This document shows positions 27,085-40,202 of a DNA stretch of 64,000 bases, in pieces. How positions within the stretch are numbered: position 1 is the stretch's first letter; each line of letters begins with the position of its first letter. The stretch is taken from contig CP075495.1 of NCBI GenBank assembly GCA_021613535.1, forward strand, positions 5,270,001 through 5,334,000, given 5' to 3'. A model generated the notes under the pieces. That model was not told where the DNA came from. It was given only the letters and a program-made list of their open reading frames with translations, and did not search any database. A program made the translations under genes and the position numbers. Origin of the DNA: Adineta vaga (Eukaryota > Rotifera).

Positions 27085-29184
27085 AACATCTTCGATCTTC
27101 CTAGTCTTGTGTGTGTGTGTGTGTGAATCTCATATCTATTTTTGCTGTGCTTTTGCATTTTTTTAAAATTGTTTTTGAAACTCATTTTTATTTTATTTGA
27201 TAAAATATTCTAATCATTTTCTTATTCATTTGTTACTTTTTAGTAAAAGTAAAAATAAACGAACGAATTGTTACTCATTATCTCTCAGATAGTTGATAAA
27301 TAGTTATTGATGATAGGAAGTTTTCATCAAGACGATATGTTACTTAAATGGATGAGTATGTAAAGAGATATGTATATCATTTTTCTAGATGCTAAGTTCA
27401 AGGTAAGAAAAGTCAATATTTATCATTGAATCTATCGCGTTACTATTTCTTTAAACTATTGGCATGTTTAATGAAGTGTTACAATTGAATTAGTAATCTT
27501 ATATAAATATGATTATCAATCGATCGATCGAAATATGTGATTTGATTAGTAATAAAAATGTACAATCAAGGTGAAATGATTGAGTTAATTCAAGAAAAGA
27601 AAATAGAAAACAAAAGAAAAAGAAATTTGTCAATATGTTTTTGGTACGGCTCAATAATTAGTTTGATCGGAAAATGATAAACAAACGACTTTCTTTTTTC
27701 TTTTTAATACATTTAATATTAGCTTTGAAATAACGAGAAAACTAAAGAAGGAGAAGAAGACACGGATGAAGTATCAAGTTCAAGCTTAATGTAAAGAATT
27801 TTAATAGAAAAAATATCCAATACAATTGTCAAGGTTGTTTCGTGAAAGTCAACTCAATTTGTAACAAAATGGCATGCTAAAAATGAAGACTAACAATAAC
27901 GGAAATGAGTGACGTTTATAATGATCAACGAGAATGGTGTATATGGAAATAGAGATGTGTATGCGTATGCTTGTCTACTTTTTACATTGACTATAATAGT
28001 GCGTGTTTTTAATCGTAACTTGCATGTTATGAACTATTCTTACAATGTCAATGCACGCATAGAATCCGATTAGAAATAGCAAATTGTAATAAACATTTTC
28101 ACTCTCTTTTCTCCTGTTATTTGTTTTATTCTAGTGAATTCCTTAAGGCGATAAGAGAAAAACTCTAAATCGAAATATTCTTTCTATGTCTTTTCCTACT
28201 TATCATAACAAATCGATTGATAAGATATAAAAACATCGACGTGAAAATGATAAACGATTAGATGTTTACAGATCTGTCGACATCTAATCAAGTGATATAA
28301 TCTGGAAGACGAAACCTTGTCATTGGAATTTTTCCAATCTATGTGAAACGCATACATCGGAGGAGAATGAGAATGATGAGAGAACTTGCATAATTACATT
28401 TCTGTATGTTTTAAAGGCATATAACACTTTTCTTTTTCTAGTCTTTCAGTCTGACAGTCCATCAAAAAGCCTGCTGTGCCATGAGAGGGTGTATATGTGT
28501 TCATATAGAAAAGATAATCGAACGAGACGTTCACAGTGTGTATTATAAAAGGAAAATGAGAAAAGAAACAAGAAAAAGATCTATTAAAAAGGATGATGAA
28601 TTTCTCTTCGAGTTTTTCCTTCTTCTTTTTCTTTTCTTTAGATCTATTCTAGTAATAAAATTATGATTCAATTGCTATTAAACTTTTGATATTATCTTGA
28701 CATAAATGAACTTCTTTATGTATTATTTTTCTTGATGCACAATCCAAGATAAATATATATTTATATATCAAGCATTCAAATCGTTTACGAGCGTTGAAAT
28801 GCAGTTCAAGCGAAAGCAACTAGACTAGAAAGATAATGCTCTAATCGGAACACAACACTTGAAGAAACGGGCATCAAGAATCTATCATCTCATCTCATCT
28901 CTTCTCTTCCTCGCTCTCGCGAGAGCAAGCACGTCGCTTTCTAACAGTATTTTCCCCTTTTACGAGCTACACTTTTCTCTCCTCCTTTTTTTTTGTCTCT
29001 CTTCCTCTCATCTTGTCGAATAAGAAAATGTAGAAAAACTCGTAACAACCGAAGCACCGCTATCAACACACACACACACACACGAAGACATAAGCAGCCA
29101 AACATACACACACGCACAAACGAGACGAGACCAAGTATTTCAATTTGTTTTAAAACATATCTATGAATTACAAGTGATATCACA
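27085..29184. other. 2.1-kb intergenic region upstream of the nicotinic receptor gene
   Basis: No gene is supported. It contains short GT (about 27111-27125) and CA (about 29067-29084) microsatellites, a purine-rich stretch, a pyrimidine-rich stretch (28890-29010) and one perfect CGCG palindrome described separately. Open frames at 28481-28666 and 28941-29183 follow the low-complexity sequence and are not convincing. Confidence 0.45.
28913..28926. promoter_or_regulatory. Perfect 14-bp palindrome containing TCTCGCGAGA
   Basis: GCTCTCGCGAGAGC at 28913-28926 is its own reverse complement. Its core TCTCGCGAGA is the CGCG promoter element bound by BANP in vertebrates. It lies about 260 bp upstream of the receptor ATG in otherwise CpG-poor sequence. 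A regulatory role here is inferred. Confidence 0.45.
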
Positions 29185-31664
29185 ATGTTCTATTCATTTA
29201 TTCTTTTCATGTTTCTTGTCACAGGTAAACTATACTTCTATTTAATTATCTGTTCTATGAATAAATTATATAATAATAATACGTAAAATATAACTCCTAC
29301 TTCCTAATGAACGATGAATGTCAAATGAATTTCTATTGATTCTTGTTAGTTGCTTACACATCGGAACAAAAATGTAACCGACGAAATGTGACCGCATGGA
29401 ATGCTGAACAACGATTAATTTGTGATTTACTTGATAATTATCAAGTAAAATGGGGTCGACCGGTGAAAAATATGACTGAAGATGTCGAAGTTCAATTCGG
29501 TTTACAATTAATTCATATAAGTGATCTTGTATGTTATATTGACGCAAAACATAATAAGAAATCAATGATTATCTAATTTAGGATGAAAAAAATCAAGTAT
29601 TAATTACTAATCAATGGCAAATCTATGTATGTATTCAATTACATAGATTTTATTTACTCATTCTTATCTCTTCTGTCACTTTTAGGAATGGCAAGATGAA
29701 GCTTTAACATGGTAATAACATCGTTTTTTTTTTATTTATTTGATGTATTTTCTTCTTGTTTTTTTTTTGTATTTTAGGCATCCGGACGATTATGGTAAAT
29801 GCAATCGAATGAAAAATAAAAAGAAAATAAAACTATTCTTTTCATTTTTCTATTCCAACAGGTAACCTTCAAGATATACGTTTACCGATTAAACGTATTT
29901 GGCAACCAGATGTCACATTATATAACTAGTAAGTTTTCTATTAATAACAAAGAATATATTCAATAACTATCCTAAAAGACAAGTTTGACTAATCAACCAT
30001 CTGTAGCTCATTCCCGTTGTCGAATGAGAGAATAGAAGAAGAAATTCATCTTCAGGATATGTTTCCATATAACATAAATTAATGTGGTTAACTCAATTCG
30101 GAACTGTTTATTCAAAGTTAATAACCTCGATCGTTTTGTATTCTCTTCTAGTGCCGATACACGACTCGAAGAAAAACGTGAAGTTTTAGCTGTTGTTTAT
30201 TATAATGGAACTGTCGTTTGGAAACCGATGTCAATTTTCAAATCAACATGTCAAATTGACATTCGGTAATTGATTTTGTCTTTTTTGACATCTGGAAAAT
30301 AATTTATCCTATCATTAATTAGACGATTTCCCTATGATCGACAAAATTGTTCAATGAAATTTGGTACATGGACATATGATAGTTCAAAAGTGAATTTGAA
30401 TTTTTATCGTAATATTGATCAATTTGATTTAAGATCATATGTTAAATCAAATGAATGGTCAATTTTAGAAAATTATGCAAAACGTAATACAGAAAAATAT
30501 GGTAAGAAAGAAGAATTCGCTTCATTGATTATATATATATTCATTTTAGATTGTTGTCCAGAAATTTATGTTGATTTAAAATTTTATATTATACTCGAAC
30601 GTCGAGGTGGTTTTTATAATTATATTTTAATTTTACCATGTGTATTGTTATCTTGCTTAACATGTATTCTTTTTTGGTTACCTGTAAGTATAAATGATCT
30701 TATCAAATATGATCTTTAATGATTCTGTTTTGATCTGTTCATTAGCCGGAAAGTCCATCGAAATTAGTTCTGGGTAAATAAAAAACTATTTCTTTCATTT
30801 TGGTTTTATCTCTCTATTTCTTTGTTAAAAAACAGGAATGAATATCTTTACCTCATTTTTCGTCTTGTTACTTCTATTATATAAAAACATGCCTTCCAAT
30901 GCTGAACATATTCCACGTATAGGTAGGGAAAGAGAGCAAAAAATGTCATTTTCCGGCATTTTTTAATTATTTCCTTTCGTTGAAAAACGGAAATCTATAT
31001 TATTTACTCATCTAGGTGCATACTATTGTTTAAATATGGGCATGATTGCTACATCGACATTTCTGTGTACAATTGTTGTTCATATCTATTTTCGTGGTAG
31101 TGGACCGATGCCATTAATCCTACGAAAAGTATAGATATTCGAACGAATAAAAACGAAATATGATGTTTGATTTTTAATTAGATTTTTCTTGAATGTTTGG
31201 CAAAACTTTTCTGTATGGTACCACATACAAATTCTTATCAACAACATGCAGTTAACGGTTTAGTTCCACCAGTGAAAGCTACATGTGATGGTGATAAATT
31301 TGAAAAATTTGAATTACTTAAAGAACGTTTTAAAACATTTGGTGATAAACGTGTTATAACAACTAACGATGATTCAAATGATGAAACATTAGAAATGCCT
31401 GATGATGATCGTTATCATCAACATATTTTAGCTCATCGAATTCAACAACAAGTAACGGCATCGATTGCATTTATGACTGTTGAAACGGATTTAAAAGAAA
31501 TACGAGATTTCTTACGAACAACAAGAAAACGTATGGAAGATAAAGAAGCAAAAGCAAAGACAATTAACGATTGGAAACAAGTTGCACTCGTACTTGATCG
31601 AACATTTTTTTTTATCTATTTGTCAGCGATTATTATATCTCTTGCTGCGATGTTCCCTAGATAG
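29185..31664 (+). CDS. Nicotinic acetylcholine receptor alpha-type subunit with Pro-Ser-Lys pore filter
   Basis: About a dozen short exons encode a Cys-loop receptor subunit. Exon 1 is a signal peptide (MFYSFILFMFLVT). The binding domain contains DEKNQVLITNQW, a EWQDEALTW block, IWQPDVTLYN, the Cys-loop CQIDIRRFPYDRQNC and an adjacent cysteine pair DCCPEIY, the mark of alpha subunits that bind acetylcholine. Membrane segments follow: M1 FYNYILILPCVLLSCLTCIL, M2 from PPESPSKLVLGMNIFTSFFV, M3 after HIPRIGAYY, and M4 near the stop. At the inner end of M2 the usual Gly-Glu-Lys is Pro-Ser-Lys, so the -1' Glu ring is missing and Pro occupies -2', as in anion-selective channels. Selectivity is therefore an open question. 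The 3' end faces the membrane-protein gene on the other strand, 200 bp away. Confidence 0.87.
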
Positions 31665-31865
31665 AATTAGATGATTATTTTTCTTTTGTTTTCTCTCGTT
31701 TCATGAATATGATGTGACGATTATGAGAAGAACAATTGTCCATGTTTATTCATTCGCTCAATGTACATTGAAATATAAAAAAGAAATAACAACAACAACA
31801 ACAACAACAAAGAACAGGAAGAATTCTCACTATTTCCATTGTGATTTACACATATAATTATAAGT

Positions 31866-32597
31866 TCATTTCTCATTCAAATCTGGTGAATGATGATTAT
31901 AACGTTCGTGAATACGTCTGCGAACTAATAATTCAAAAGGATTAATATTTGGTTCAAAATGTTGCTTTACAAGAAATTTAGCACGTTCAGAAGTTCTTTG
32001 ATCTTCATCTTGTTCTTCATTTTCATCAACAGTTTCCACAATCGGCACTGAACTTATTAATTTCACATATTGATGTATTGTATGAATACAAAAAGCAGTC
32101 GAAACAACTAACATAATAATACCTATCATAAATGAAATGAGTAGTACACTATTTGGTTCTTCTAAATCATATTCCGGTGCATCCCATGGTATATATAAGC
32201 AACTATTTGGTGAACGATAAAAGAATGCATAAGTTTTATCATAAAGTAAATTTACACAGATTTCATAACGACCAGGTGATAAATTATGAATATTGATTGT
32301 ATGATTTTCATTTTGTGTTCGATTGATTTGCAAATACTTACCTATTTGTTTTTCAAAATGATCTTTTAATTGAAGATTATGATTGTCTAATAAATTAATT
32401 GTTCGTAAAGTAAATGTATAATACGAAAATTGATACTGTTCACTTTGATTTAATCTTAAATGTAACCAGATACGAAGTGATGTGACATTTAATTTTTCTC
32501 GACATAAATAAACATCATTATGTTTCATAGGAGTTTTCAATGAACATTTATATCCGTATGTTAACGTGAAATAGAAAAAATATATCGGAAAAAACAT
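31866..32597 (-). CDS. Orphan single-pass type I membrane protein
   Basis: Single exon, 243 residues. An N-terminal hydrophobic segment (MFFPIYFFYFTLTYGY) should be a signal peptide. The extracellular part of about 130 residues has six putative N-glycosylation sites and four or five cysteines. It ends in a strand pattern, INIHNLSPGRYEICVNLL, that resembles the F-G region of a fibronectin type III domain. One membrane helix follows (VLLISFMIGIIMLVVSTAFC), then a cytoplasmic tail of about 75 residues with an acidic cluster (DENEEQDEDQ) and a basic end. I do not recognise the family. An FN3-type receptor or adhesion protein is the best guess. It is convergent with the nicotinic receptor gene and lies just downstream of HPS4. 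Confidence 0.7.
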   Translation of the reverse strand: MFFPIYFFYFTLTYGYKCSLKTPMKHNDVYLCREKLNVTSLRIWLHLRLNQSEQYQFSYYTFTLRTINLLDNHNLQLKDHFEKQIGKYLQINRTQNENHTINIHNLSPGRYEICVNLLYDKTYAFFYRSPNSCLYIPWDAPEYDLEEPNSVLLISFMIGIIMLVVSTAFCIHTIHQYVKLISSVPIVETVDENEEQDEDQRTSERAKFLVKQHFEPNINPFELLVRRRIHERYNHHSPDLNEK

Positions 32598-32853
32598 TCA
32601 TCTAAATTGATCAAATGACAATATAGAGGCGAAAAAAAAACATATTTTCTTTTCTTTAGTAAAGTCTATACAACAACCAATAGGTTGCTTGAGGCAATAA
32701 TCTATCATTCATCTAAAAATAAATGCTAGTATTGATGATTAAAGAAAGAAAGAAAAGAAATAGGGTGTTTTTTTTCAATCGTCAGTATATTAACATAAAT
32801 GTAAGAGTTAAATAAATAGGAATGATGAAAAGAAAAGGAGAGAAGATGAAGCT

Positions 32854-35494
32854 TTATGTTGACTCTTGAAATCGATGACAGTAATAAGTTATTCGATCAG
32901 GTAGCGTTCGATTGATGGCAATGGAATTATTTCCTCGTCTATCAATTATGTACAAAACAAAAAGAAATGTATTGAATTAAGAAAGAAACGTTTATTCTGT
33001 CAAAACTTACGATAAACCAATCATCCTTCGTTCTGGATTTATATGTAGTTTTGTACGAGCATTGAACGCCATACATGCATTATCTGATTTTGGAGTTTTG
33101 TAATAATACCGATTGCCCACTGCAATTCGTTCGTCTAAACAAAGAAAAACGAATCTTTTATTCGTATATAAATCAAATCTTATTTGAATAATTACATTGT
33201 GTTTGACGACTGTTTTCATTAAATTGAAATTTAAGATCAGCACTGTATTTCTAGAACGAATGAAAAATTCCGTATGAGATATAATTAGTTTATTTTTTCC
33301 TTTACATTCGTTTCTTTACATATTGGAATCGTTTGAATTTCTCGATCTAAATCTGCCATTTCGGTTAACATTAAAAGCCACTATAAATGAAAAAAATTGA
33401 TTTCTTGCATATTAAAACGAAACCTTTTCCTACCAAATTTTGAAGGTATTCTTCAGTTAATAAATTTTTTGCAAGAATACCAGCAAAAAGCATTCGTGAA
33501 TTACGTTGAATGTATAGTACTAATTCATCACGTTCGATTTCATCATTTTTGTTTGGTACATCTCCCCATGATGCATGACCTTCTTGATGCTCATTGATTT
33601 TATGTTCGGAATCATTAAAATCCGAGTGACTTGTCAATGTTCTTTGTCTTGGCCGATGAAAATGTGAAAATATTGCCATGGGTGGTAAACAAATGATATC
33701 TTCTTCACGACAACTACTTTCATGTTCATCAAGTGTTTCAATAGGTTCAAAGATGAGACTATCAATATTTGTATCGATAGAACGTAATCGATCTGGATCA
33801 TTTCTGAATGAATTTTCATATTCATTATCTGACATGGATGAACGGGATCGTTCGAATTGATATCTTCTTTTATCATCATCAGTTCGTAATCCTTCTGGTG
33901 ATGTTGGTAAAAATACTAAATTAGATTGCACTTGTGGAATTGACAGAAATTTGTCATCATTCGAAGAGGAACCAGTATTTTGAATAGTTAGTTTTTTATT
34001 CAATGAAAAACTTCCTGGTCGATCAGTATCGAAATCTGTTGTTTCTCCTGATGAAGTATTTGATTCTCTTTTATTGATTGATTGTGAATAATCCATATTA
34101 TTCGATTGGAAAGTCATAGGAGATACGGGATTTTCATTGAATAATAATGTATTACGTATATTGATCGGTTCTGACGATAATTGTCGATTGGGATATACTG
34201 AACTATTAGTATTGACAGCATCCAATAAAGGTTGTAAACTTAGTGGTTGTCGGATATAGATTCGAATAAGTGATACACCATTTTTTAGTTGAGTTTCTGC
34301 ATTCAATGGAACGTATATTTCACCAGCCTAAAAGAAATCTCATTTAAATCAACAATATAATCGATCAGTTTTTCGAAATTCAATTATTCAAACGAAACAA
34401 AATACACTCTTCATAGATGAATTCTATTGATCTAGTAAAAAGAAAGACATACAGGTAGATGGTGTTCCAAATTGAGAATAACTTGAAGCAAAAATGTGGT
34501 CTCTGTATCAATCGAAGAATATAATACTCTACTAGTTCAAACAATAGAATGAATAGAAAATAGAATTTCTAGTTTTTTGAATTTACCGTTTTTCATAAGC
34601 AAATAATCCGCCTCTAATTCCATAATTTGATTCTAAATGACTTAGAAAATGTTTGATTTGTAATAAAGATCGTCTATCATTCTAAAACAAAACGAAATCT
34701 GCAAATATTATCTAGAGTAAAGAAAATTTTCTAGTCATAAATACTTTCTTCGCCGGTGCATAGTCAATAGCCGAAAAGAGACTTTGTATTGATCGATTTT
34801 CATTAAATACATAGTCAAGAATTGGTGTTAATGATTGTTTTAAATATGTTTGAACTTGTTTGTTCTCCCGCTGTGTCTATAAATATCAACATTCAAATAT
34901 AAACGAAGAATTTTCTTCAAATTCTATTTACAGATTGTATATGATTCAATGTTCCGTATAATATATGAAATAATTGTAGTATATGTGTAAGATGAATATT
35001 AGCTTCCTCGATTGTAAATCGATCTTTGGATAATACTAAAAACTTCATAGAAAACAAAACAATAAGAATATAGAAGTGACTAAGAAACAAAATTTACAAT
35101 AGAATGCCTTCCATAATGTTCACAAGTGACGAAAGATCTTTTAAAACTGAATTCTTTAGGTACACATCCAAATAGATCATGTTTAAAAAACTGAATCAAG
35201 CCAATTATCTCTCCACAATCAAGAAGTTTCTAAATAGAAAAAAAAGAAAAAAGAAAATTCGATGAATTAGTTTTGATTAGTCAAACAAAAAAGTATATTT
35301 AATCAGCAGAATTACATAGAGAGCAGATGATTTTCATTTGCATAGATTACTTGTCGTTTAAATTCGTCTTTTGATGGATAAAAATAAACGATAGAGTCTG
35401 GAACTAAATCATTATCATCGGTTGAATCTTTCATATAATAAAAATCAAATATAAAGAAATAGGATACAATTCTATTTGTAACTGTTGTCGACAT
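32854..35494 (-). CDS. HPS4: HPS4-like BLOC-3 subunit (longin-domain protein)
   Basis: About nine exons on the minus strand, from the ATG at 35494 to the stop at 32854. The first longin domain reads VSYFFIFDFYYMKD, then SIVYFYPSKDEFKRQ, and continues in the next exon as LLDCGEIIGLIQFF. A second block, IKHFLSHLESNYGIRGGLFA, corresponds to the HPS4 segment before its long disordered linker. Here that linker is about 200 Ser/Asn/Asp-rich residues in the 33371-34306 exon. The third domain, LYIQRNSRMLFAGILAKNLL then LLMLTEMADLDREIQTIP, aligns with the C-terminal part of HPS4. HPS4 pairs with HPS1 as a Rab32/Rab38 GEF for lysosome-related organelles. The related CCZ1 is the main alternative; the long linker and C-terminal block favour HPS4. 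A second in-frame ATG at 35503 is possible. Confidence 0.65.
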
Positions 35495-36290
35495 CTGAAA
35501 CATATCATGAATTATTTCAATGATTCATTTATAAATCATGTCTTAATCTCAAAGTATAGAAAAATAAATGCATGTTACTTTCACTTATGACGGAAATTAT
35601 GAATATGATAAACACATGAACAATGTTTGACGGATAGAACGAACTTTCATTTTGCGTTTGTTGAGAACGAAAAAACATAAGAGAACATAATACAAAACAC
35701 ATACAAAGATAACAAGTTACTTTTGATGCACATCATGCTGACATAAATTTAATCTATTTTCACCTATTTACATATTCAATTTATAGGTCAATTTTACATA
35801 TTTTCGAGTGTAAAACTTCACATATTAACATAGTTAACAACAATATTTTAATAGTCTGAAGTAATCTATTTATATTTATGAATACTTTTTTTTGTTAAAC
35901 AAAATTCAATCCTTATCAGTTAGAATGTAGTAATAAAAAATAAAATTTCCATTTTTCTACTGTCTGAAATGAAAGAAATTGAATAGAATGAATTTTTTTG
36001 TAAAAAATATCGATACATGACAAATTCTTTTGAATTTCGTTGAAAACTCTTTTGTGCTTTCATGTTAACAAAAGTATTTAACATTTAATTGTATATTTGT
36101 TCTTGAAAAAGCATTACATAAATGTAAAAGAAAATAATAACAATATATACCAACATCTTTTTGAACATGCCAATGAAACACAAAACAAAATCTATATGTG
36201 CAATCTGTTAAAAATACAACTGAAATCTCACGGAATTTTCACAGAAAAAAAAAGAGAAAAACAACAAAATAAATTAAATATTGTGAGTAT
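35495..36290. other. Intergenic region, no supported gene
   Basis: About 0.8 kb of very AT-rich sequence separates two genes on the same strand, the 3' end of the RAD54L2-like gene and the start of HPS4. It should contain the RAD54L2 3' UTR and the HPS4 promoter. A small plus-strand frame (36097-36294) is not supported. Confidence 0.4.
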
Positions 36291-39200
36291 TTAAAGAAAT
36301 GATAAAGGATTCATTGTAAAACTGTTTGAACTGCTGTTATTGTCAACGTCATTGTTAGTATCATTTGATGATAAAATCATATCAAAAGGATTTGAAAAAA
36401 GTTCGGAAAAAGCATTGCTTTCTTGGAAATGATCATTCTGCCAAGAATTTCCATTTTCAAAAGTTGATGAAGATAGATTTATATCATCCAATAAAAGATC
36501 AATTTCATCCTTTAAATCATTTGAGAATGAACTCAATGACGGAAGTGCTGTTGGATCCAATAGTAGATGATCTAATGAATGGGGTGTTAGTGGCGCAGGT
36601 GGAGGTGGAGGGAGTGATGGTGGCGGTGTTTGAACAGTAATTGGTAAAGATTGAAGATTATTTATAACTGTTGATGTAGAACGGTGAATGCTAAAAAAAC
36701 GACCATCAGGTGCTCGAATATACGAACCACGAGGTGATTTAATCACATGAATTTTCATTCCAGCTGGAATGTATTCATGTTCAAGAGCATTGATCTGTAT
36801 TTCTAAACCTAAATAAGCCAGAAAAAAAAAGATATGTTGTAATTAACAATCAAATTCTATCGTACGATTGCGAAGTGTAATAACTTCTATCGCTACTTCA
36901 GATTGTTTCGAGGGTTCTTGTCTTCTTTCTGCTATTTGATAATTATTATATCCAGAATAGCGAGATTCATTTGTTGGTAAAGGTAAACGATTCGAATTTT
37001 GTACATATCCATTCAAAAATCTTGAATTATGATTAAGAAATGAAGAACTAAAGAGTAGGAAAAAAAATGAAGGATGAATGAACAGAAAAGAACAACTAAA
37101 TAATTTTTTACGCTCGATTCGAATTAAATCTTGATCGATGTCCATAGATATTCATTTGTTTTTCATGTTGATAGTGTTTTTGTGCACGACGTTTTTCTGC
37201 TGATGTTAATTGATTTTCTTTTTGATCAGATAGAAGAGACTCATGAGTAAATGGAATTTTTGTTATTGATTGAGAATATTGTTTACATGTTATTGATAGA
37301 ATTGGATCATTTGATATTTGATCAATTTTATTTATTAGATCAGGTACAACGGGTTCCTCTTCAACAGCAAAATGAAGTAAATTTTCAACTTCATTTCGTG
37401 TAAATTGATTTTGTGGTTGTAATTCATCAACCACACGATCAGACATGCCTTGTTTAGCTATTTGTCGATCATAAATACGTTTTTCCATGGTAAAATCAGC
37501 AATTAATCGATAGATATAACAATGTTTTTGTTGTCCATAACGATAAACTCGACAAATAGCTTGTGCATCGAGACAAGGATTCCATGAAACATCTAATACA
37601 ATCACACGATTAGCAGCTATTAAATTTATTCCTAGACAACCCGCTCTAAATGATTACACGATAGATATAGTTAATTGTTATTGTTCCATTATACAAAAAT
37701 TATCTTACCGTGTCGATAATAGAAATAATTGTGCATTCGAATTTGGAGCATTGAATGCATTGATTAATTTTTCGCGTTCTAAACCACTAGTACTACCATC
37801 CAATCCTAAGGAAAGATAAATTTATAACTTTTAAACAATTGCAAAACAAACTTATTTCCAAATAAGAACTTTCACTTACTATAATAATTTTTGTTCTTCT
37901 CCCAGTTTTGATCTGTATTCGGTATTTGACGTTGACTTAGAAATTCTTCAAATTTATTCAACGTTAATAAACTTTGACTAGAATCATAATATCAGAGAAA
38001 TCTCATGTACTAATTTTAAAAACAAACAAACAATCTCCTACCTGAATAGTAGAACTTTATCTCCAAGTTGCATCGATAGATCAATGATGGTTAGTGCAAC
38101 TTGAAATTTAATTCCATTTGACAATTGACCACAAATATAAGAGTCCATTATTGAATTAGCCTGAAAAATCAATTTTGTGAAAAAGAACAAGAAATATGAA
38201 ATGATATCACTTACAAAATCATAATCAAATTCTTTTCTTTCTGTTGATGTTTGTAGATCGAATAGATTATTCATAGTTGTTGTTTGTGGTGATGAACGAT
38301 TGATTGCATTTAAACGATTATTGGATCGAGTTTTTGTTGATAATGCTCGATTTGTTGAATTTGTATTTTGATCTAAGTCAATATCGAAATCAACATCAGA
38401 ATTATCTTGACGATCTCGAACAAATTTATAAAGCACATCAGCATGATTCCAGATCTATTTTAAATAATTAAAATTCTTTCTTACAAGATGTTCTCCTTAC
38501 TTTACAACAGATTGTAAAAGCTCGTAAAGGATTTAATGTTTTATCTGATGTATTCGATAGTGCACCAACTGCTTCTAAAAATTTCATGTATAATTGTCGT
38601 TGCATACTGGATAATTTCAATAAGATAACATATTCGGTTTTTGGTGGAAGATCAGTCTGAAGTACATCATGACCTCGTCTAGAATTAACAAAATGAGAAA
38701 TTACATGAAACAAACAAAAAATCCCATCATACCTCTGAATAAAACCTTCTAATAAACTATGTAAAACATGAGCACGTGCACGCATTAATTGTCTATCGTC
38801 CGATGTTGAATCAACACATTGACCATTAAGAATTGGACGTTCAAACATATTGCAAAATTCTTGTTTACTACCAAGATAATTTGGACGAATAAAATCAACC
38901 ATACACCAGTATTCTAATAAAATTAGAGAAAATACAATTCAATCGATCTGTGTAACTTACCAATGAGATTATTTTGTAATGGATAACCGGTAAGAACAAT
39001 ACGACGTCTAATAAAAAAGAAAATTTTAAAATAATGAGAGATTAATGAAAAATATTTCTACTGAGTTTTAATTGATTTTAAAGCAATTGCAACACTAGCT
39101 AGATGATTTTTAATTCGATGACCTTCATCACAAATAACAAGATCAGGATTAATTAATGCATTTCTTATATCTATATAAAAAATAGATTAATATTTGATCG

Positions 39201-40169
39201 TTTTTAATAGATTCTTTTACCTTCTATTGTTTCGAAAGTTTTCTCGTCTTCTTCATCATCGGGAAATAAAGATGTTGATGGACTAGATGCATTCATAGTT
39301 TTAATTCTATTCGTTGTTCTAGTTGATGTACTCGTTTGTGGAGTTTTTTTTGTGACCATCAAACGAAACATTTCATAACCAATAATCATCGTTCCACCAG
39401 TTTGACTCCAATTTCGAACGATTTTGGCGCGTTGTTCAAACTTTTTCGAAGTTTCATTTAATATATATAACTGATAGGGACGTTTATATCCAATAGTTGG
39501 ATCATCAACTGGACACCAACGATTGAATTCATTTGCCCAATTTTGTATTGTATTGATTGGAACAACAATTAAAACTGATTTGGCTGTTGTGTAACGTAAG
39601 AATACATCAATAAATGTAATTACCTAGACGAAGAAGAATATAATTATTTTGAAGAGAAATGATTTGTCCTTACTTGTATGGTTTTTCCACAACCCATTGA
39701 ATGTGCAAGTATACATCCCAGACCGGGTATGATTTGAAAACGTCGTAGAGATTCAACGATATTATCATACATAAAACGTATACCACCGATTTGATGAGGT
39801 TTAAGAATCGAACAAAGATGTTTGCATATATACAAATCAGGATCGTCACTCGGATGATTAACATTAATTAAAATATTTCCTAGAGTATTAAAAAACATAG
39901 TCTTATGTATAAGAGAGAAAGAGAGACATTAGACTTTGATTTCATTCATACCATTTTCATCAGGGATATTTACACGATCATAAACATGTAAACGTTGCAA
40001 TTTTTTTGTAAGTTTATCATTTACATATTCAGTATCACCGTCGACACATTGAACATCAGAATCATTCCCATCATCATTATGAGTTACTGTTCTACTATTT
40101 GCATCTATATGAAAAAGTTAGAAATAAGAATTTTCAAAATTAATTCAAAAACGATTTACCCGAATTTTG

Positions 40170-40202
<33 letters not shown>

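Noticed and set aside
28481-29183. Open frames in Lys/Glu- or Cys/Val-rich low-complexity DNA before the nicotinic gene
   Set aside because: Composition follows purine tracts and CA microsatellites; no domain or homologue recognised.
32854-35494. CCZ1 instead of HPS4
   Set aside because: The middle block fits either, but the long disordered linker and the third-domain segment LTEMADLDREIQTIP fit HPS4 better. Not excluded.
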